The notes: generated from the sequence alone by a model not told the origin. DNA of 64,000 nucleotides from Polyangiaceae bacterium (GCA_025936045.1 JAICUB010000038.1:1-64000), one strand, 5' to 3'. Counted from the stretch's first letter, positions 38,401 through 47,393 are shown. A program made the numbers and translations.

Positions 38401-38620
38401 GCCGGTCTTGATGACGGCGCTCGCGATGATCATCGGCATGCTGCCGATGTCGCTCGGCGTGGGCGAAGGCGGTGAACAGAACGCTCCGCTCGGCCGCGCC
38501 GTGATCGGCGGCCTGGTGCTCGCTACACTGTCGACACTGCTCTTCGTCCCCATCGCCTACGCGACCTTCAAAAAGCGCCCGCCGGCTTCGCCCCTCGAAC
38601 TCGAGCCAGAAAACTCATGA
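35441..38620 (+). CDS. RND-family efflux permease
   Basis: A 1059-residue inner-membrane proton-driven pump of the hydrophobe/amphiphile (AcrB-like) class. It has the N-terminal helix, the large periplasmic porter loop with MPTDIFPNIDIPVLTV, and the fourth-helix motif GILVDDATVALENM, where Asp401/Asp402 carry protons. A second porter loop and helices fill the C-terminal half (MVVFFQSW, ...). Length is normal. It overlaps the adaptor gene by 4 bases (ATGA). Order is permease then adaptor, the reverse of acrAB. No outer-membrane factor is in this operon. Likely regulated by the divergent LysR. Confidence 0.92.
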   Translation: MWLVRIALRRPYTFVVMALLIMILGVGSILRMPTDIFPNIDIPVLTVVFNYGGLSPEEMEKRVVTNYERALTTTVNSIEHIESQSLTGVAVLKIFFQPGASIDAATAQVTAISQTLVRQMPPGATPPFIIRYSAGNVPILQLALKSDTLSEQQLFDLGVNFVRADIATVQGSQIPWPYGGKQRQVMIDIDSARLYAWGLSPRDVNNALGIGNVILPSGTAKIGALEYPVQINSSPELLDEIGSIPLKTVRGTTVYVRDVASVRDGNSPQTNMVHVNGRRSVLMSVLKLSEASTLDVVGRIKEMLPGTLAKLTKELSVSPLFDQSLFVRAAVNGVAREAAIAAALTALMILVFLGSFRSTLIVVVSIPLSILVSFVVLDLLGNSLNVMTLGGMSLAVGILVDDATVALENMHRHIALGKPLVRAILDGSQEIALPAFVSTLCICIVFVPVAFITGPAKFLFVPLAEAVVFAMLTSYFLSRTLVPTLAHFLLRGEAERQHGGVPEGNGVGARFVRAFERGFERLRNGYGGVLALALRHRGLTALVFAGFVALSLALFPLVGRDFFPTVDAGLIKLHVRGQPGTRIEESEKRFAEVEKTIRTVIPSENIDTMIDVIGVPYSGINLSLSEGALISAADGQISIALKHDHPPTEQYVQELRRKLPGLYPGTTFFFLPPDISTQVLNFGLAAPVDIQVVSAPGREEQAYATAEKLAAALRAVPGAEDVHLAQVPSVHELRVNVDRTRAAQFGVSERDVASDLLVSLSSSGQVSPSYWLDPKRGVQYLVAVQTPQYAVDSLDALRATPISTPGEAGTQLLSNVAHVSRTTGPVNITHYNASRTYDVQANVSGTDLASVAKEVSRIVTDAKPSLPRGTTLHVKGQIESMESSFRGLTLGLLFAVVLVYLLMVVFFQSWLDPLIILMALPGALSGIMWMLFLTHTTLSVPAQMGTIMCVGVATANSILVVSFANSRRPFGSDAAEAALAAGMTRLRPVLMTALAMIIGMLPMSLGVGEGGEQNAPLGRAVIGGLVLATLSTLLFVPIAYATFKKRPPASPLELEPENS

Positions 38621-39969
38621 CCTCTTCGACGCAGCACCCCTCTCCGGCACCCCCGGAGGCTCATCCCGACGCCGATCTCGGATTCGAGCTCGCCAAGCCG
38701 GCGCGTGTCTCGGCCGGACGCGTGCTCGCCTTCGCGTTCGTCGGCTTGGCGGTGCTCGGCGGGGCGTTCGTGGTCGCGTACCTGCCGCGGCGGTCGGCGC
38801 ATGACGAGCTCGCGAAGTCGGCGGCGGAGCGCGCGAGCGAGCTGCCACGCTTCACGGTGGTCAAGCCGCGGCTGCTCTCGAGCGCGCGCACGCTCACGCT
38901 GCCCGGCAGCGTGCAGCCGCTCGAAGAAGCCGTCATCTACCCGCGCGCGAGCGGCTACGTCCGGCGCTGGCTCGTCGACATCGGCGCGCACGTCAAGGCC
39001 GACGAGCTCCTCGCCGAAATCGACACGCCGGAGCTCGATCAGGAGCTCGCGCAAGCGCGCGCGGCGCTCGCGCAAGCCCAGGCGAACGTCTTGCAGGCGC
39101 AAGCGAACAAGGGCCTCGCGGTGACCCAGCTCGACCGCACGAGCAAGCTCGTCGAAGCCGGGCTTTCGCCGCAGCAGGACCTCGACTCGACCAAGTCGCA
39201 ATCGGACGTGCGCGACGCCGACCTCAAGGTGGCGCTCGCGAACGTCAACGCCCAGCAGGCGAACATCCGGCGCCTCAACGATCTCAGGGCGTTTTCCCGG
39301 GTCACCGCGCCGTTCGCGGGCACCATCACGCAGCGCAACGTCGACCGCGGCAGCCTCGTTTCGGCCGGCGGCACGGCGACGTCGCTCTTCCGTCTCGCCT
39401 CGACCAACATCGTGCGCGTGTTCGTCAACGTGCCGCAGGACGCCGCGCCGAGCATCGTGCTCGACGCGCCCGCGGAGCTTCGCATCCGCGAGTTCCCGAA
39501 CGACAAATTCGAGGGCACGGTCGCGCGCACGAGCGGCGCGCTCGATTCGGCGACGCGAACCCTCAGCACCGAGGTGCGCGTACCGAACGGCGACGGCCGG
39601 CTGCTCGCGGGGATGTACGCCGAGGTGGTGCTCGCGCTACCCTCCGAGCGTCGCGTGTACGAGCTCCCGTCCACCGCGCTCCTGAACGACGCGGCCGGCT
39701 TGCGCATCGCCGTCGTCGGTGCGGACGGCAAGGTGGAGCTTCGCCGCGTCTCGCTCGAGCGCGACCTCGGCGCCACGGTGCAGCTCGCGAGCGGGGTCGA
39801 CGGCACTGAACGCGTGATCCAAGTGGCCTCGGCCGAGCTCGTCGACGGCGAGAAGGTCGAACCGATCGCCGCGCCTGCGCCTTCCACCAGCGCGAAAGCG
39901 CCGCCTGCGCCCGTGCTGCCGTCCGCGTCGGCGTCTTCCCGCGCGCAGGTTCCCGCGCTGCCGCGCTGA
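38617..39969 (+). CDS. RND periplasmic adaptor (membrane fusion protein)
   Basis: A 450-residue adaptor. It has one N-terminal membrane helix (about 28-50), then the barrel-sandwich half-motif GYVRRWLVDIGAHVKADELLAEI, an alpha-hairpin coiled coil rich in Ala/Gln (about 140-225), the returning half (FAGTITQRNVDRGSLV) and a beta-barrel domain. An Ala/Pro/Ser tail of about 40 residues is unusual. It joins the RND pump to an outer-membrane channel. It overlaps the permease and, by one base, the next gene. Confidence 0.9.
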   Translation: MTSSTQHPSPAPPEAHPDADLGFELAKPARVSAGRVLAFAFVGLAVLGGAFVVAYLPRRSAHDELAKSAAERASELPRFTVVKPRLLSSARTLTLPGSVQPLEEAVIYPRASGYVRRWLVDIGAHVKADELLAEIDTPELDQELAQARAALAQAQANVLQAQANKGLAVTQLDRTSKLVEAGLSPQQDLDSTKSQSDVRDADLKVALANVNAQQANIRRLNDLRAFSRVTAPFAGTITQRNVDRGSLVSAGGTATSLFRLASTNIVRVFVNVPQDAAPSIVLDAPAELRIREFPNDKFEGTVARTSGALDSATRTLSTEVRVPNGDGRLLAGMYAEVVLALPSERRVYELPSTALLNDAAGLRIAVVGADGKVELRRVSLERDLGATVQLASGVDGTERVIQVASAELVDGEKVEPIAAPAPSTSAKAPPAPVLPSASASSRAQVPALPR

Positions 39970-41042
39970 TGCAACGCTCGACGCTCCTTTCGTCGCCGGT
40001 CTCTTTCGCTGATTTTCTGCTCCGGCTCGCTTTTTTCGCGCTCGCGCCGGCCGGCATCGTGCTCGTCGCCGAGCTCTTCCCGGTGCGCGGGGCGCTCATC
40101 GACGTAGGGCTTGCGCTCGGCGTCTTCGTCGCGGGCGAGTACGCGCGCGCCATCGCCGCCCGCTCGCGCGTGCTCGGCCTCGTCCTGAAAGAAGCGCTCG
40201 CGTTCGAGGGCTATTACCGCGAGCGGCCGCCGCGCCCCTTCCTCTACTACTTCTTCTACCCGTTCCTGTTTCCGTTCTGGCTCACGAACCGCGAGGCGCG
40301 CCGCGAGTTTTTGATGTTTCGCGGCTACACGCTCGCAAGCTTCGCGATCCTCCTCTTGCAGCTCGGCTGGCAATACCGTCGTGATTGGCAGCCCGAGCTC
40401 GGCATGCGGCAGTTCTTGCCGTCCGTCGCGATCGCGCTCGCCGTGGAGACGTGGCTCGTGCTCGCGCTCTTGATGCCGATCGCGACGACCGTCGTCTGGT
40501 ATCACGCGAGCTTCCGGCACCGGCGGCTCGTCGCGCTGCTCGTGACGGGCCTCGTCGCGAGCGGAATCGCGGGCTACCGGCTCTCGAACCGTCGCGATCC
40601 GATCGTGTCGTATCTCGCGCGCAAGCGCGTCGCCTGGCGCACGCTGGCGGCGCGCAAGCGGGCGCACGGCGTGCTGCTCGACGGCGTCATGCAGGCTTGG
40701 CGCGACATGTACCGGGAGCGCGCGGCGGGGTCGGGCGTCGAAGGCGACGGCAAGGTCGAGGGCACTCCGCTCGCCGACGCGCGCGCCGCCCTCCAGAAGT
40801 TCTACAAGCCCGACGAGGCGTTCGCGTTCGATCTCGGGGCGAGTCCGAAAGCGCGCCCGCGCATGATCATCCTCTACAGCGAAGCCCGCTCCGGTCGCCG
40901 GCCCATCTGGGTCGCTTTGAAAGACGGCGCGGAAGTGCGCGGCAGGAAGGCGCTCCCGCCGGACGCGCTCGCCGCCATGCGCGCAGCGGCCGACACGAGT
41001 GACTCGCTCGGCATGCTCTGGGACGAGGAGCAGCCTCCATGA
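39969..41042 (+). CDS. Polytopic membrane protein in the RND operon, unrecognised
   Basis: A 357-residue protein with about five or six membrane helices in the first 200 residues (LLRLAFFALAPAGIVLVAEL, VGLALGVFVAGEYARAI, YTLASFAILLLQLGW, SVAIALAVETWLVLALLMP, ALLVTGLVASGIAGY) and a basic cytoplasmic-like C-terminal half of about 155 residues without a recognised motif. Its start codon overlaps the adaptor stop by one base (TGATG), so it is surely co-expressed with the pump. It is not a TolC-type channel. It could modify pump function or act independently. Confidence 0.7.
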   Translation: MQRSTLLSSPVSFADFLLRLAFFALAPAGIVLVAELFPVRGALIDVGLALGVFVAGEYARAIAARSRVLGLVLKEALAFEGYYRERPPRPFLYYFFYPFLFPFWLTNREARREFLMFRGYTLASFAILLLQLGWQYRRDWQPELGMRQFLPSVAIALAVETWLVLALLMPIATTVVWYHASFRHRRLVALLVTGLVASGIAGYRLSNRRDPIVSYLARKRVAWRTLAARKRAHGVLLDGVMQAWRDMYRERAAGSGVEGDGKVEGTPLADARAALQKFYKPDEAFAFDLGASPKARPRMIILYSEARSGRRPIWVALKDGAEVRGRKALPPDALAAMRAAADTSDSLGMLWDEEQPP

Positions 41043-41240
41043 TGGGGTGCTCCACCCGCGCGTCGCCGTCTGCGCGCCTGAGCGTCGGGCGCTCTCGCTT
41101 CGCTCGTGTTCGGGCGTCGTGGCGCTCCGAGAGGCCCCGTTTGCAGCGTAGCTGTTACGACCGGCGCTGAGTCTCGGTTCGGGACGGCTTGACCCCGAGC
41201 GCGCCGGCCCCAAAAAGCCTTTCGGGAACGGTTCAGGTGC

Positions 41241-41268
41241 TTGACGTGGGTTCAAATAGTTCTATCTT
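41241..41268 (+). promoter_or_regulatory. Candidate sigma-70-like promoter of the TetR-EmrBA-TolC operon
   Basis: TTGACG (41241-41246) and TATCTT (41263-41268) are spaced by 16 bases, in a stretch that is markedly more A/T-rich than its surroundings. A start of transcription about 7 bases later would nearly coincide with the tetR GTG at 41279, giving an almost leaderless transcript. Confidence 0.5.
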
Positions 41269-41278
41269 CATCTACGAA

Positions 41279-41905
41279 GTGAATGACGATTCAGAGAATC
41301 AACGCGGTCGCCAAAGCTTGAGAGAACGGCTCAAGGAAGCGACCGGGCGCGAGATCCTCAACGCGGCCGAGCAGCTGTTCGGCGAAGGCAGCCTCGAGCA
41401 CGCGACGATGGCGCAGATCGCGGAACGCGCGGGCGTCGCCGTCGGCACGCTCTACAACCGCTTCGCGGATCGCGACGCTCTGGTCGAGGCGTTGCTCGCC
41501 GAGCGGCGCGGCGATCTCCTGCACTCGCTCGACGAGAACATGACCGCCCTCGAGCACGAGGGTTTTCGCGAGCAGCTGATCGGTTTCTTCACGACACTCT
41601 TCACGCACATGGACGCGCATCGGCCGTTCTTGAAGCTCGTGTTCTCGCGCGAGCTCGGCGCCAAGGAGGGTAGAGAACGCATGGCGCGGGGCATGTTCGA
41701 GCGACTGGAGAGCATCTTGAAGCGTGGTCATCGGGAAAAATTGCTGAAGCGCGACGCGGACCACTGCTTCGCCATGGCTCTGTTCGGCGCGGCCAAGGGC
41801 AACATGCAGCGCGACGCTTACGGCCTCGCTGCGCTCGCTCCGCACGTCGCCGCGCGCGCGGTGGTTACGTTGTTCTTGGACGGTGCCGTTCGGGAGGAGC
41901 GATGA
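41279..41905 (+). CDS. TetR-family transcriptional regulator
   Basis: About 208 residues. The N-terminal DNA-binding domain is plain: ILNAAEQLFGEGSLEHATMAQIAERAGVAVGTLYNRFADRDALVEAL. The C-terminal ligand-binding part is helical (about 75-208). It overlaps the EmrB-type transporter gene (ATGA), so it probably represses its own efflux operon. Start is uncertain: GTG at 41279 gives a typical family N terminus and fits the promoter; an in-frame upstream start at 41189 would place the promoter inside the gene. Confidence 0.88.
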   Translation: MNDDSENQRGRQSLRERLKEATGREILNAAEQLFGEGSLEHATMAQIAERAGVAVGTLYNRFADRDALVEALLAERRGDLLHSLDENMTALEHEGFREQLIGFFTTLFTHMDAHRPFLKLVFSRELGAKEGRERMARGMFERLESILKRGHREKLLKRDADHCFAMALFGAAKGNMQRDAYGLAALAPHVAARAVVTLFLDGAVREER

Positions 41906-43515
41906 GCTCGAAAGCACCGCGCGCTCCCGTCAACAAGTGGCTCGTCGCCATCTCGGTGACGTTCGGCACGTTGATGGGGACCATCGACGCCTCGATCGTG
42001 AACGTGGCGACGCCGCATCTGATGGGCGCCATGAGCTCGACCGTGCAGGAGATCACGTGGGTCACGACCGGGTTCGTGATCGCGAACGTGATCGTGATGC
42101 CGCTCACGGCGTTCTTCGGGCGCTTTTTCGGGCAAAAGCGCGTGTACATGGCCGCGCTCGTACTCTTCGTGATCGGGTCGGGGCTTTGCGGTCTCGCGCG
42201 CAGCTTGCCCGCGCTCGTGGCGTTTCGCCTCGTGCAGGGGTTGGGCGCCGGAGCGCTGCAGCCGACCGAGCAGGCGATCCTGCGTCAGACGTTTCCGCCC
42301 AAGGAGCAGGGCATGGCGATGGCGCTCTACGGCGTCGCCGTCGTGATTGGGCCCGCCTTCGGTCCGACCCTCGGCGGCTACATCGTCGACAACTTCAGCT
42401 GGGAGTGGATCTTCTACATCAACTTGCCGGTCGGCGCGGTCGCGCTTTTCATGGTGCAGCGCTTCGTGCACGAACCGGAGGACATCCGCCTGAACAACCT
42501 CGCGATGGCCGAGAAGCAGCGGAAGAACCTGGACTGGCAAGGGATCGCGCTCCTTACCGTCGGCGTCGCGTCGCTTCAGTACGTGCTCGAAGAGGGCAAT
42601 ACGAACGACTGGTTCGACTCGAAGCTCATCACGCTCATGGCGTTTCTCGCCGCGGTGTCGACGGCTGCGTTCATCATCCGCGAGCTCACGGCCGAGGTCC
42701 CCGCCGTGAACATCTCGCTCTTCAAGGAGTCGGTGTTCACCTCGGGCACGCTCGTCGGTGCCGTGATGTTCGCCATGCTGCTGTCACTGACGTTCCTCTT
42801 GCCCGTGTTCATGCAGAACTTGCTCGGTTTCACGGCCGTGCAAGCGGGCCTCGCGCTCATGCCGCGCTCGCTCGTGATGATGGTGACGATGCCGATCATC
42901 GGGCGCATCTATAACCGTGTGTCGCCACGCATGACCGTCGCGTTCGGAGTGCTCCTCTTCACGTGGAGCGCGTTTTTGATGAGCCACTACACGCTCGACA
43001 CGACCTCGCGGGACGTGGTGCTCGTGCTGGCGATCCAGGGCGTGGCCTTCGCGTGCCTGTTCATTCCGCTCACGACCGTCGCCTTGAGCCGCGTGCCGCG
43101 GCACTTGCTCGCCGACGCGACCGGCCTGAACTCGCTCTTGCGCCAGATCGGCGGCTCGCTCGGCCTCGCCATCTTCGCGTCGCTGATTCCGCGCCTCACC
43201 AAGGTCGGCACGACGGCGCTCGTCGCGCACGTCACGGCCGATCGCTGGGAAGTGACGCAGCGCTTCAGCGGTCTCACTCACTTGTTCGAATCCCGGGGTT
43301 TCGATACGGGCGGCGCGCAGGCGGCGGCCGGGCGCGTGCTCTCCGGCGTGGTCGCGCAGCAAGCGGCGGTGATCACCTTCGACCACTTGTTTCTCCTGTC
43401 GGGGATCTTGTTTTTGCTCGTGCTGCCGCTGCTCATCTTTCTGAAGTCGCCTGATCACGTGCCGAATCAGGCGGCTCCCTCCGGGCCCATCGAGCCGGTG
43501 CACGTCGAACTTTAG
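41902..43515 (+). CDS. DHA2-type MFS multidrug transporter (EmrB/QacA-like)
   Basis: A 537-residue major facilitator with about 14 helices. The first helix contains LMGTIDASIVNVATPHL with the membrane Asp typical of DHA2 proteins. Loop motif FFGRFFGQKRVYM, motif C-like GPAFGPTLGGYI and LQGLGAGAL-like VQGLGAGALQPT are present. With the downstream adaptor and TolC it should form a tripartite pump expelling drugs across both membranes. GGGAGGAG inside the end of tetR is its ribosome binding site. Confidence 0.92.
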   Translation: MSSKAPRAPVNKWLVAISVTFGTLMGTIDASIVNVATPHLMGAMSSTVQEITWVTTGFVIANVIVMPLTAFFGRFFGQKRVYMAALVLFVIGSGLCGLARSLPALVAFRLVQGLGAGALQPTEQAILRQTFPPKEQGMAMALYGVAVVIGPAFGPTLGGYIVDNFSWEWIFYINLPVGAVALFMVQRFVHEPEDIRLNNLAMAEKQRKNLDWQGIALLTVGVASLQYVLEEGNTNDWFDSKLITLMAFLAAVSTAAFIIRELTAEVPAVNISLFKESVFTSGTLVGAVMFAMLLSLTFLLPVFMQNLLGFTAVQAGLALMPRSLVMMVTMPIIGRIYNRVSPRMTVAFGVLLFTWSAFLMSHYTLDTTSRDVVLVLAIQGVAFACLFIPLTTVALSRVPRHLLADATGLNSLLRQIGGSLGLAIFASLIPRLTKVGTTALVAHVTADRWEVTQRFSGLTHLFESRGFDTGGAQAAAGRVLSGVVAQQAAVITFDHLFLLSGILFLLVLPLLIFLKSPDHVPNQAAPSGPIEPVHVEL

Positions 43516-43548
43516 CGGGCCGAAAAAGCCCATTTTCAGGAATAAGCC

Positions 43549-44865
43549 ATGCAAGCCGAATCGCGACGAGAGTCGCAGCCAAAGCGAATGTCAGAATCCA
43601 CCATCAAGCTCGAGTCGAGTGCGAAGCCGGAGAAGGCCGAAAAAGCGGAGAAGGCCGACGCGCGCGCCGCGGCGGCCGAGCCGGCCGCGACGCCCGCGAA
43701 GAAGAGCGGCAAGAAGCCGTTCCTCGTCCTCGGCGGCATCGTCGCCGTCGCGCTGCTCGCCTACGGCGGCTACGAGCTCCTGACGGCGGGCAAGGAGAGC
43801 ACGGACGACGCGCAGGTGTCGGCGGATCTCGTCCCGGTCGCGGCGCGCGTCGCGGGCCAGGTGCTGCACGTCTCGATTCGAGAGAATCAGCACGTGAAGA
43901 AGGGCGACCTCATCGCCACCATCGACGATGCCGACTACAAGGCGAAGGTCAAGCAGGCGGAGGCGGAGCTTGCGAGCGCGAAGGCGCAGCAAGCGCAAGC
44001 CGATTCGCAGGTGTCGATCGTGACGGCGACTTCGACCGGTAACCTCTCGAGCGCGAAGGCGGCGTACTCGGGCTCTTCCGTCGGCGTCGCGTCGGCGGAC
44101 GCGCAGGTGGCGTCGGCGCAAGCCGGGCTCGTGCGCGCCGAGGCCGACGTGAAGAAGGCCGAAACCGATCTCAACCGCGCCAAGGAGCTCCGCGCCGCGA
44201 ACGCGGCTCCCCAGGAGCAGCTCGACAACGCGCAGGCCACCTACGATCTCGCGCAGGCGTCGCTCGGGCAGATGAAGGCGCAGCTCGTCGCCGCGCAGGA
44301 AGGCAAGCGTGCGGCGTTCGCTCGCGTGTCGGAAGCGGCGGGACGCGTCGCGCAAAACGCGCCCATCGACGCGCAAATCGCCGTGGCGCATGCGGCGGCG
44401 GATCTCGCTGCCGCGCGCGTTCAAAGCGCGCAAGCCGCGCTCGAGCTCACGAAGCTCCAGCTGTCGTACACGCAGGTGTTCGCGCCCGCCGACGGCGTCG
44501 CGTCGAAGCTCGGCGTGCACGACGGGCAGCTCGTCGCGCCCGGACAGCAGGTCGTGCAGATCGTCCCGAACCAGACGTACGTCATCGCGAACTTCAAGGA
44601 GACGCAGGTCGGCCGCATGCGGCCGGGTCAAATGGCGAAGATCGAAGTCGACGCCTTTTCGCACCGGACGTTCGAAGGCAAGGTCGAGAGCATCTCGGGC
44701 GGCACGGGCGCAAGCTTCTCGCTCTTGCCGGCCGACAACGCCTCCGGCAACTTCGTGAAGGTCGTCCAGCGCGTGCCCGTGCGCATCGCGTGGGTCAATC
44801 TGCCGTCGGACGTGTCGCTGCGGGCGGGCATGTCGGTCGACGCCGAGGTCGAGGTCGGGCAGTGA
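43549..44865 (+). CDS. EmrA/HlyD-family membrane fusion protein
   Basis: A 438-residue adaptor. After an acidic/Ala-Lys cytoplasmic tail comes a single membrane helix (about 60-80), then STDDAQVSADLVPVAARVAGQV, the signature start of EmrA-type adaptors. A long Ala/Gln-rich hairpin follows (about 125-300), then YTQVFAPADGVASKLGVHDGQLV and a beta-barrel end. It links the MFS pump to TolC. AGGAA precedes the ATG, and its stop overlaps the TolC gene start (GTGA). Confidence 0.92.
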   Translation: MQAESRRESQPKRMSESTIKLESSAKPEKAEKAEKADARAAAAEPAATPAKKSGKKPFLVLGGIVAVALLAYGGYELLTAGKESTDDAQVSADLVPVAARVAGQVLHVSIRENQHVKKGDLIATIDDADYKAKVKQAEAELASAKAQQAQADSQVSIVTATSTGNLSSAKAAYSGSSVGVASADAQVASAQAGLVRAEADVKKAETDLNRAKELRAANAAPQEQLDNAQATYDLAQASLGQMKAQLVAAQEGKRAAFARVSEAAGRVAQNAPIDAQIAVAHAAADLAAARVQSAQAALELTKLQLSYTQVFAPADGVASKLGVHDGQLVAPGQQVVQIVPNQTYVIANFKETQVGRMRPGQMAKIEVDAFSHRTFEGKVESISGGTGASFSLLPADNASGNFVKVVQRVPVRIAWVNLPSDVSLRAGMSVDAEVEVGQ

Positions 44866-46148
44866 GACGGCTGGCGTTGGCGTCGGGTGCGCTGACTTTG
44901 GCGCTGGGTTTCGCGCGCGCGGCGTCGGCCGAGACGCTCGATATCGAGGCCGTCGCGCGCTTGGCGCTTCAGAGCGGGCCGGAGCTCAGGGCCGCGCGCG
45001 AACACGCCGAGGCCGCGCACGCACAGAGTAAGAGCGCCGGCGGGCGGCTCTTGCCGAGCGTGCACGTGAGCGACGAGTATCAGCATTGGGATCGACCGTT
45101 CGCGATCGGGTTTCCCGGGCTCGGCCTGTTCGTGGCGCGCAAGCAAGATACGAACACGTTCGTCGTCGCGGGCCGCCAGCCGCTGCTCGGCTTGCTGCGT
45201 GGAGCGCACGAGTACGACGCGGCCGGTGCAAACGCCGAGGCGGCCAAGGTCAGCGTGAAGGTGGGCGAGGCGGACACGCGTGAAATGGTGGAGCTCGAGT
45301 ACCTGCGCCTGTTCCAGGCGAAGGCGCGCGTGGACATCGCGCGTGCGGCCGAGCAGGAGCTTACGCAAGAGGTGACTGAGACGCAGGCACGCGTGAAAGC
45401 GGGCGCGCAGACGAACGCCGACCTCTTGCGCATTCAAGTCGCGGCGGCGGGCGCACGCCAGGACGGCATCGTCGCCGACGCGGAGGCGACGGTTCACCGC
45501 GCGAACCTGCTTGCCGCCATCGGCCGTGCACCCGAGGAAACGACGACGCAGTTCGAGCCCCCGACGGCGTTGCTCGCCCGCGTCGACGTGCCGGTGCCCG
45601 CGGGCAGTGACGCGCTCGCGCGCCGGCCGGAAATGAAGCAAGCGACGCTCAGAGCGGACGCGGCCGAGCACGAAGAGAGCGCGCGTACCTTCGCGCTCCT
45701 TCCCGAGGTCGATCTCGAAGCGGCCTATCAGCGCGTCAACGGGCAGGTCTTCGCGCAGGAAAGCTCCGCGTTCGTCGGCATCAAGGCCGACTGGGCGATT
45801 TGGGAGTGGGGCGCGAGCTACAACGCGAAGCAAGCAGCGTCGGCCGAAGCGCGCGCCGCGGCAGCCGACGTCGAAGCCACGCGTCGCCGCGTGCTCACGG
45901 AGGTCACCTCGGCCAAGGCCGAGCTCGCCGCCGTGGCCAACGCCGTGGCGCTCGCGAACCAGACGATCGCGAGCGCGCAAGAAGCGTATCGCGTCACCGC
46001 GGCGCAGGTGCGTGCCGGCAGCGGCACGACGACGGACCTCTTGAACGCCGAATCGGCGCTCACGCAAGCGCGCTTACAGCTCGAGAACGCGCGTTACGCC
46101 CAGGCTGCCGTGCGTGTTCAACTCGAGCACGCGATGGGCGGCCGCTAG
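44862..46148 (+). CDS. TolC-family outer-membrane efflux protein
   Basis: A 428-residue exported protein. The signal peptide (about 1-23) ends ASA. The mature protein is mostly long alpha-helices with two structural repeats, as in TolC: LDIEAVARLALQSGPELRAAREHAEAA at the start and GSGTTTDLLNAESALTQARLQLENARY near the end. The GTG start overlaps the adaptor stop. No lipobox Cys is seen. As the only TolC here, it may also serve the RND pump 4 kb upstream, which lacks one. Confidence 0.9.
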   Translation: MRRLALASGALTLALGFARAASAETLDIEAVARLALQSGPELRAAREHAEAAHAQSKSAGGRLLPSVHVSDEYQHWDRPFAIGFPGLGLFVARKQDTNTFVVAGRQPLLGLLRGAHEYDAAGANAEAAKVSVKVGEADTREMVELEYLRLFQAKARVDIARAAEQELTQEVTETQARVKAGAQTNADLLRIQVAAAGARQDGIVADAEATVHRANLLAAIGRAPEETTTQFEPPTALLARVDVPVPAGSDALARRPEMKQATLRADAAEHEESARTFALLPEVDLEAAYQRVNGQVFAQESSAFVGIKADWAIWEWGASYNAKQAASAEARAAAADVEATRRRVLTEVTSAKAELAAVANAVALANQTIASAQEAYRVTAAQVRAGSGTTTDLLNAESALTQARLQLENARYAQAAVRVQLEHAMGGR

Positions 46149-46289
46149 GCGAACCCGGACGGCCGGCGCCTTCACGTCGCCGGCCGGGGCCGTCGAGCGT
46201 CGCCGTCACGTCGCCTCTTCCGGCCGAAGAAAGTTGCGCCGAGCGCCCTGGAGGAGGACACTCCCGGGCGCTGCCGCAGGAGGCCGGGG

Positions 46290-47369
46290 ATGCTGAAACG
46301 CGCTGCGTTCGTCGCGAGTTTTTACTGTGTGTTCGGGTGCGGAGGACGCTCGGTATCGACGCATCCGGGCGAGTCGGGCGGGACGAGCCCCGGCTCCGCA
46401 GCGGGGTCGAGCGCTCGCCCGACGGACGATTCCGGTCGTGGCGGCGCTTCACCTTGGGAGACGCTGAGTCACACGTTGCCCCCGCCGCCGTCGTCGTCGG
46501 ACGACGTCACCTGGCACGGACAGCCGCCCGGATATGCCGCAGTCTGGTCGGACTCCGCTGAGCACGCCTGGGTGACGAGCGGCCAGGGGAACTATAAAGG
46601 TCCTCCCTCGTTCCAGCTCTTGCGCTGGGAAGCGGGTGACTTTAGCAGCGAGGACACCACCTGCCGGCATTCGATGGGCGGCCTCGCGGCGCTCTCCGCC
46701 TCCGACATGTGGATCACCGCGTGCGACGGCGGCGTCGAACATCGCGCGGGCGCCACGTGGAGCTGGCTCGGCGGCTCGGCGGATCCGCATATCTGGGAAA
46801 GCTCGCCGTCGGACGTATGGACGTGTTGCTCGCCGGTCGGAGTGAACGACGCGTACGTGCCTTCCCATTGGGACGGCGCCGTGTGGTCCGCGGTCCCCTT
46901 GGCGTCGAACGGGCACCACGGCGGGCCCCTGTGGGCGCGCTCCTTCTCGGATGCTTGGATTGGGAACGACGACGACTCCACGGTGTTTCATTGGGACGGA
47001 AGCGCGTGGGCGACGCTGTCCTTGCCGCCCAACGACGGCTGGCGAGGCATTGCGGGTGATACCGACGGTATCTGGCTCGTCGCGGCCGGCGGCAGCGTCG
47101 TCCGCGGCGTCGACGGGGGACTCGAGGGATGGCAATCCATGGGGACCGAGGCCGTGCTCGCGTCGCCCGTCGCGCTGAATGCAGTTTGGGCAGCCGGACC
47201 GACCGATGTCTGGATCGTCGGTGACGCCGGGACGATCTTGCACTGGGACGGAACGCGCTTCACGCGCGAGGACTCGAACGTCACCGCCTCGCTGAGCGCG
47301 GTCTGGGGAGCGGCCGGAGTCGTCTGGGTTGCGGGCTCGGAAGCGACGTTGTTGCGCCGCGCCGATTGA
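46290..47369 (+). CDS. Lipoprotein with beta-propeller-like DVW/HWDG repeats
   Basis: A 359-residue lipoprotein (signal ends VFGC, Cys17) with a Gly/Ser/Pro linker to about residue 65. The rest carries five or more degenerate repeats containing a W-x-S/A-x-S/P-x-DxW strand and an HWDGxxW strand (for example WESSPSDVWTCC, SHWDGAVWSAV, WARSFSDAWIG, FHWDGSAWATL, GPTDVWIVGDAGTILHWDG). This repeat type is common in secreted myxobacterial proteins and probably folds as a beta-propeller. The ligand is unknown. It is monocistronic, 141 bases after the TolC gene. Confidence 0.78.
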   Translation: MLKRAAFVASFYCVFGCGGRSVSTHPGESGGTSPGSAAGSSARPTDDSGRGGASPWETLSHTLPPPPSSSDDVTWHGQPPGYAAVWSDSAEHAWVTSGQGNYKGPPSFQLLRWEAGDFSSEDTTCRHSMGGLAALSASDMWITACDGGVEHRAGATWSWLGGSADPHIWESSPSDVWTCCSPVGVNDAYVPSHWDGAVWSAVPLASNGHHGGPLWARSFSDAWIGNDDDSTVFHWDGSAWATLSLPPNDGWRGIAGDTDGIWLVAAGGSVVRGVDGGLEGWQSMGTEAVLASPVALNAVWAAGPTDVWIVGDAGTILHWDGTRFTREDSNVTASLSAVWGAAGVVWVAGSEATLLRRAD

Positions 47370-47393
47370 GCGCTTGCGCACCACGAGAGCCGC

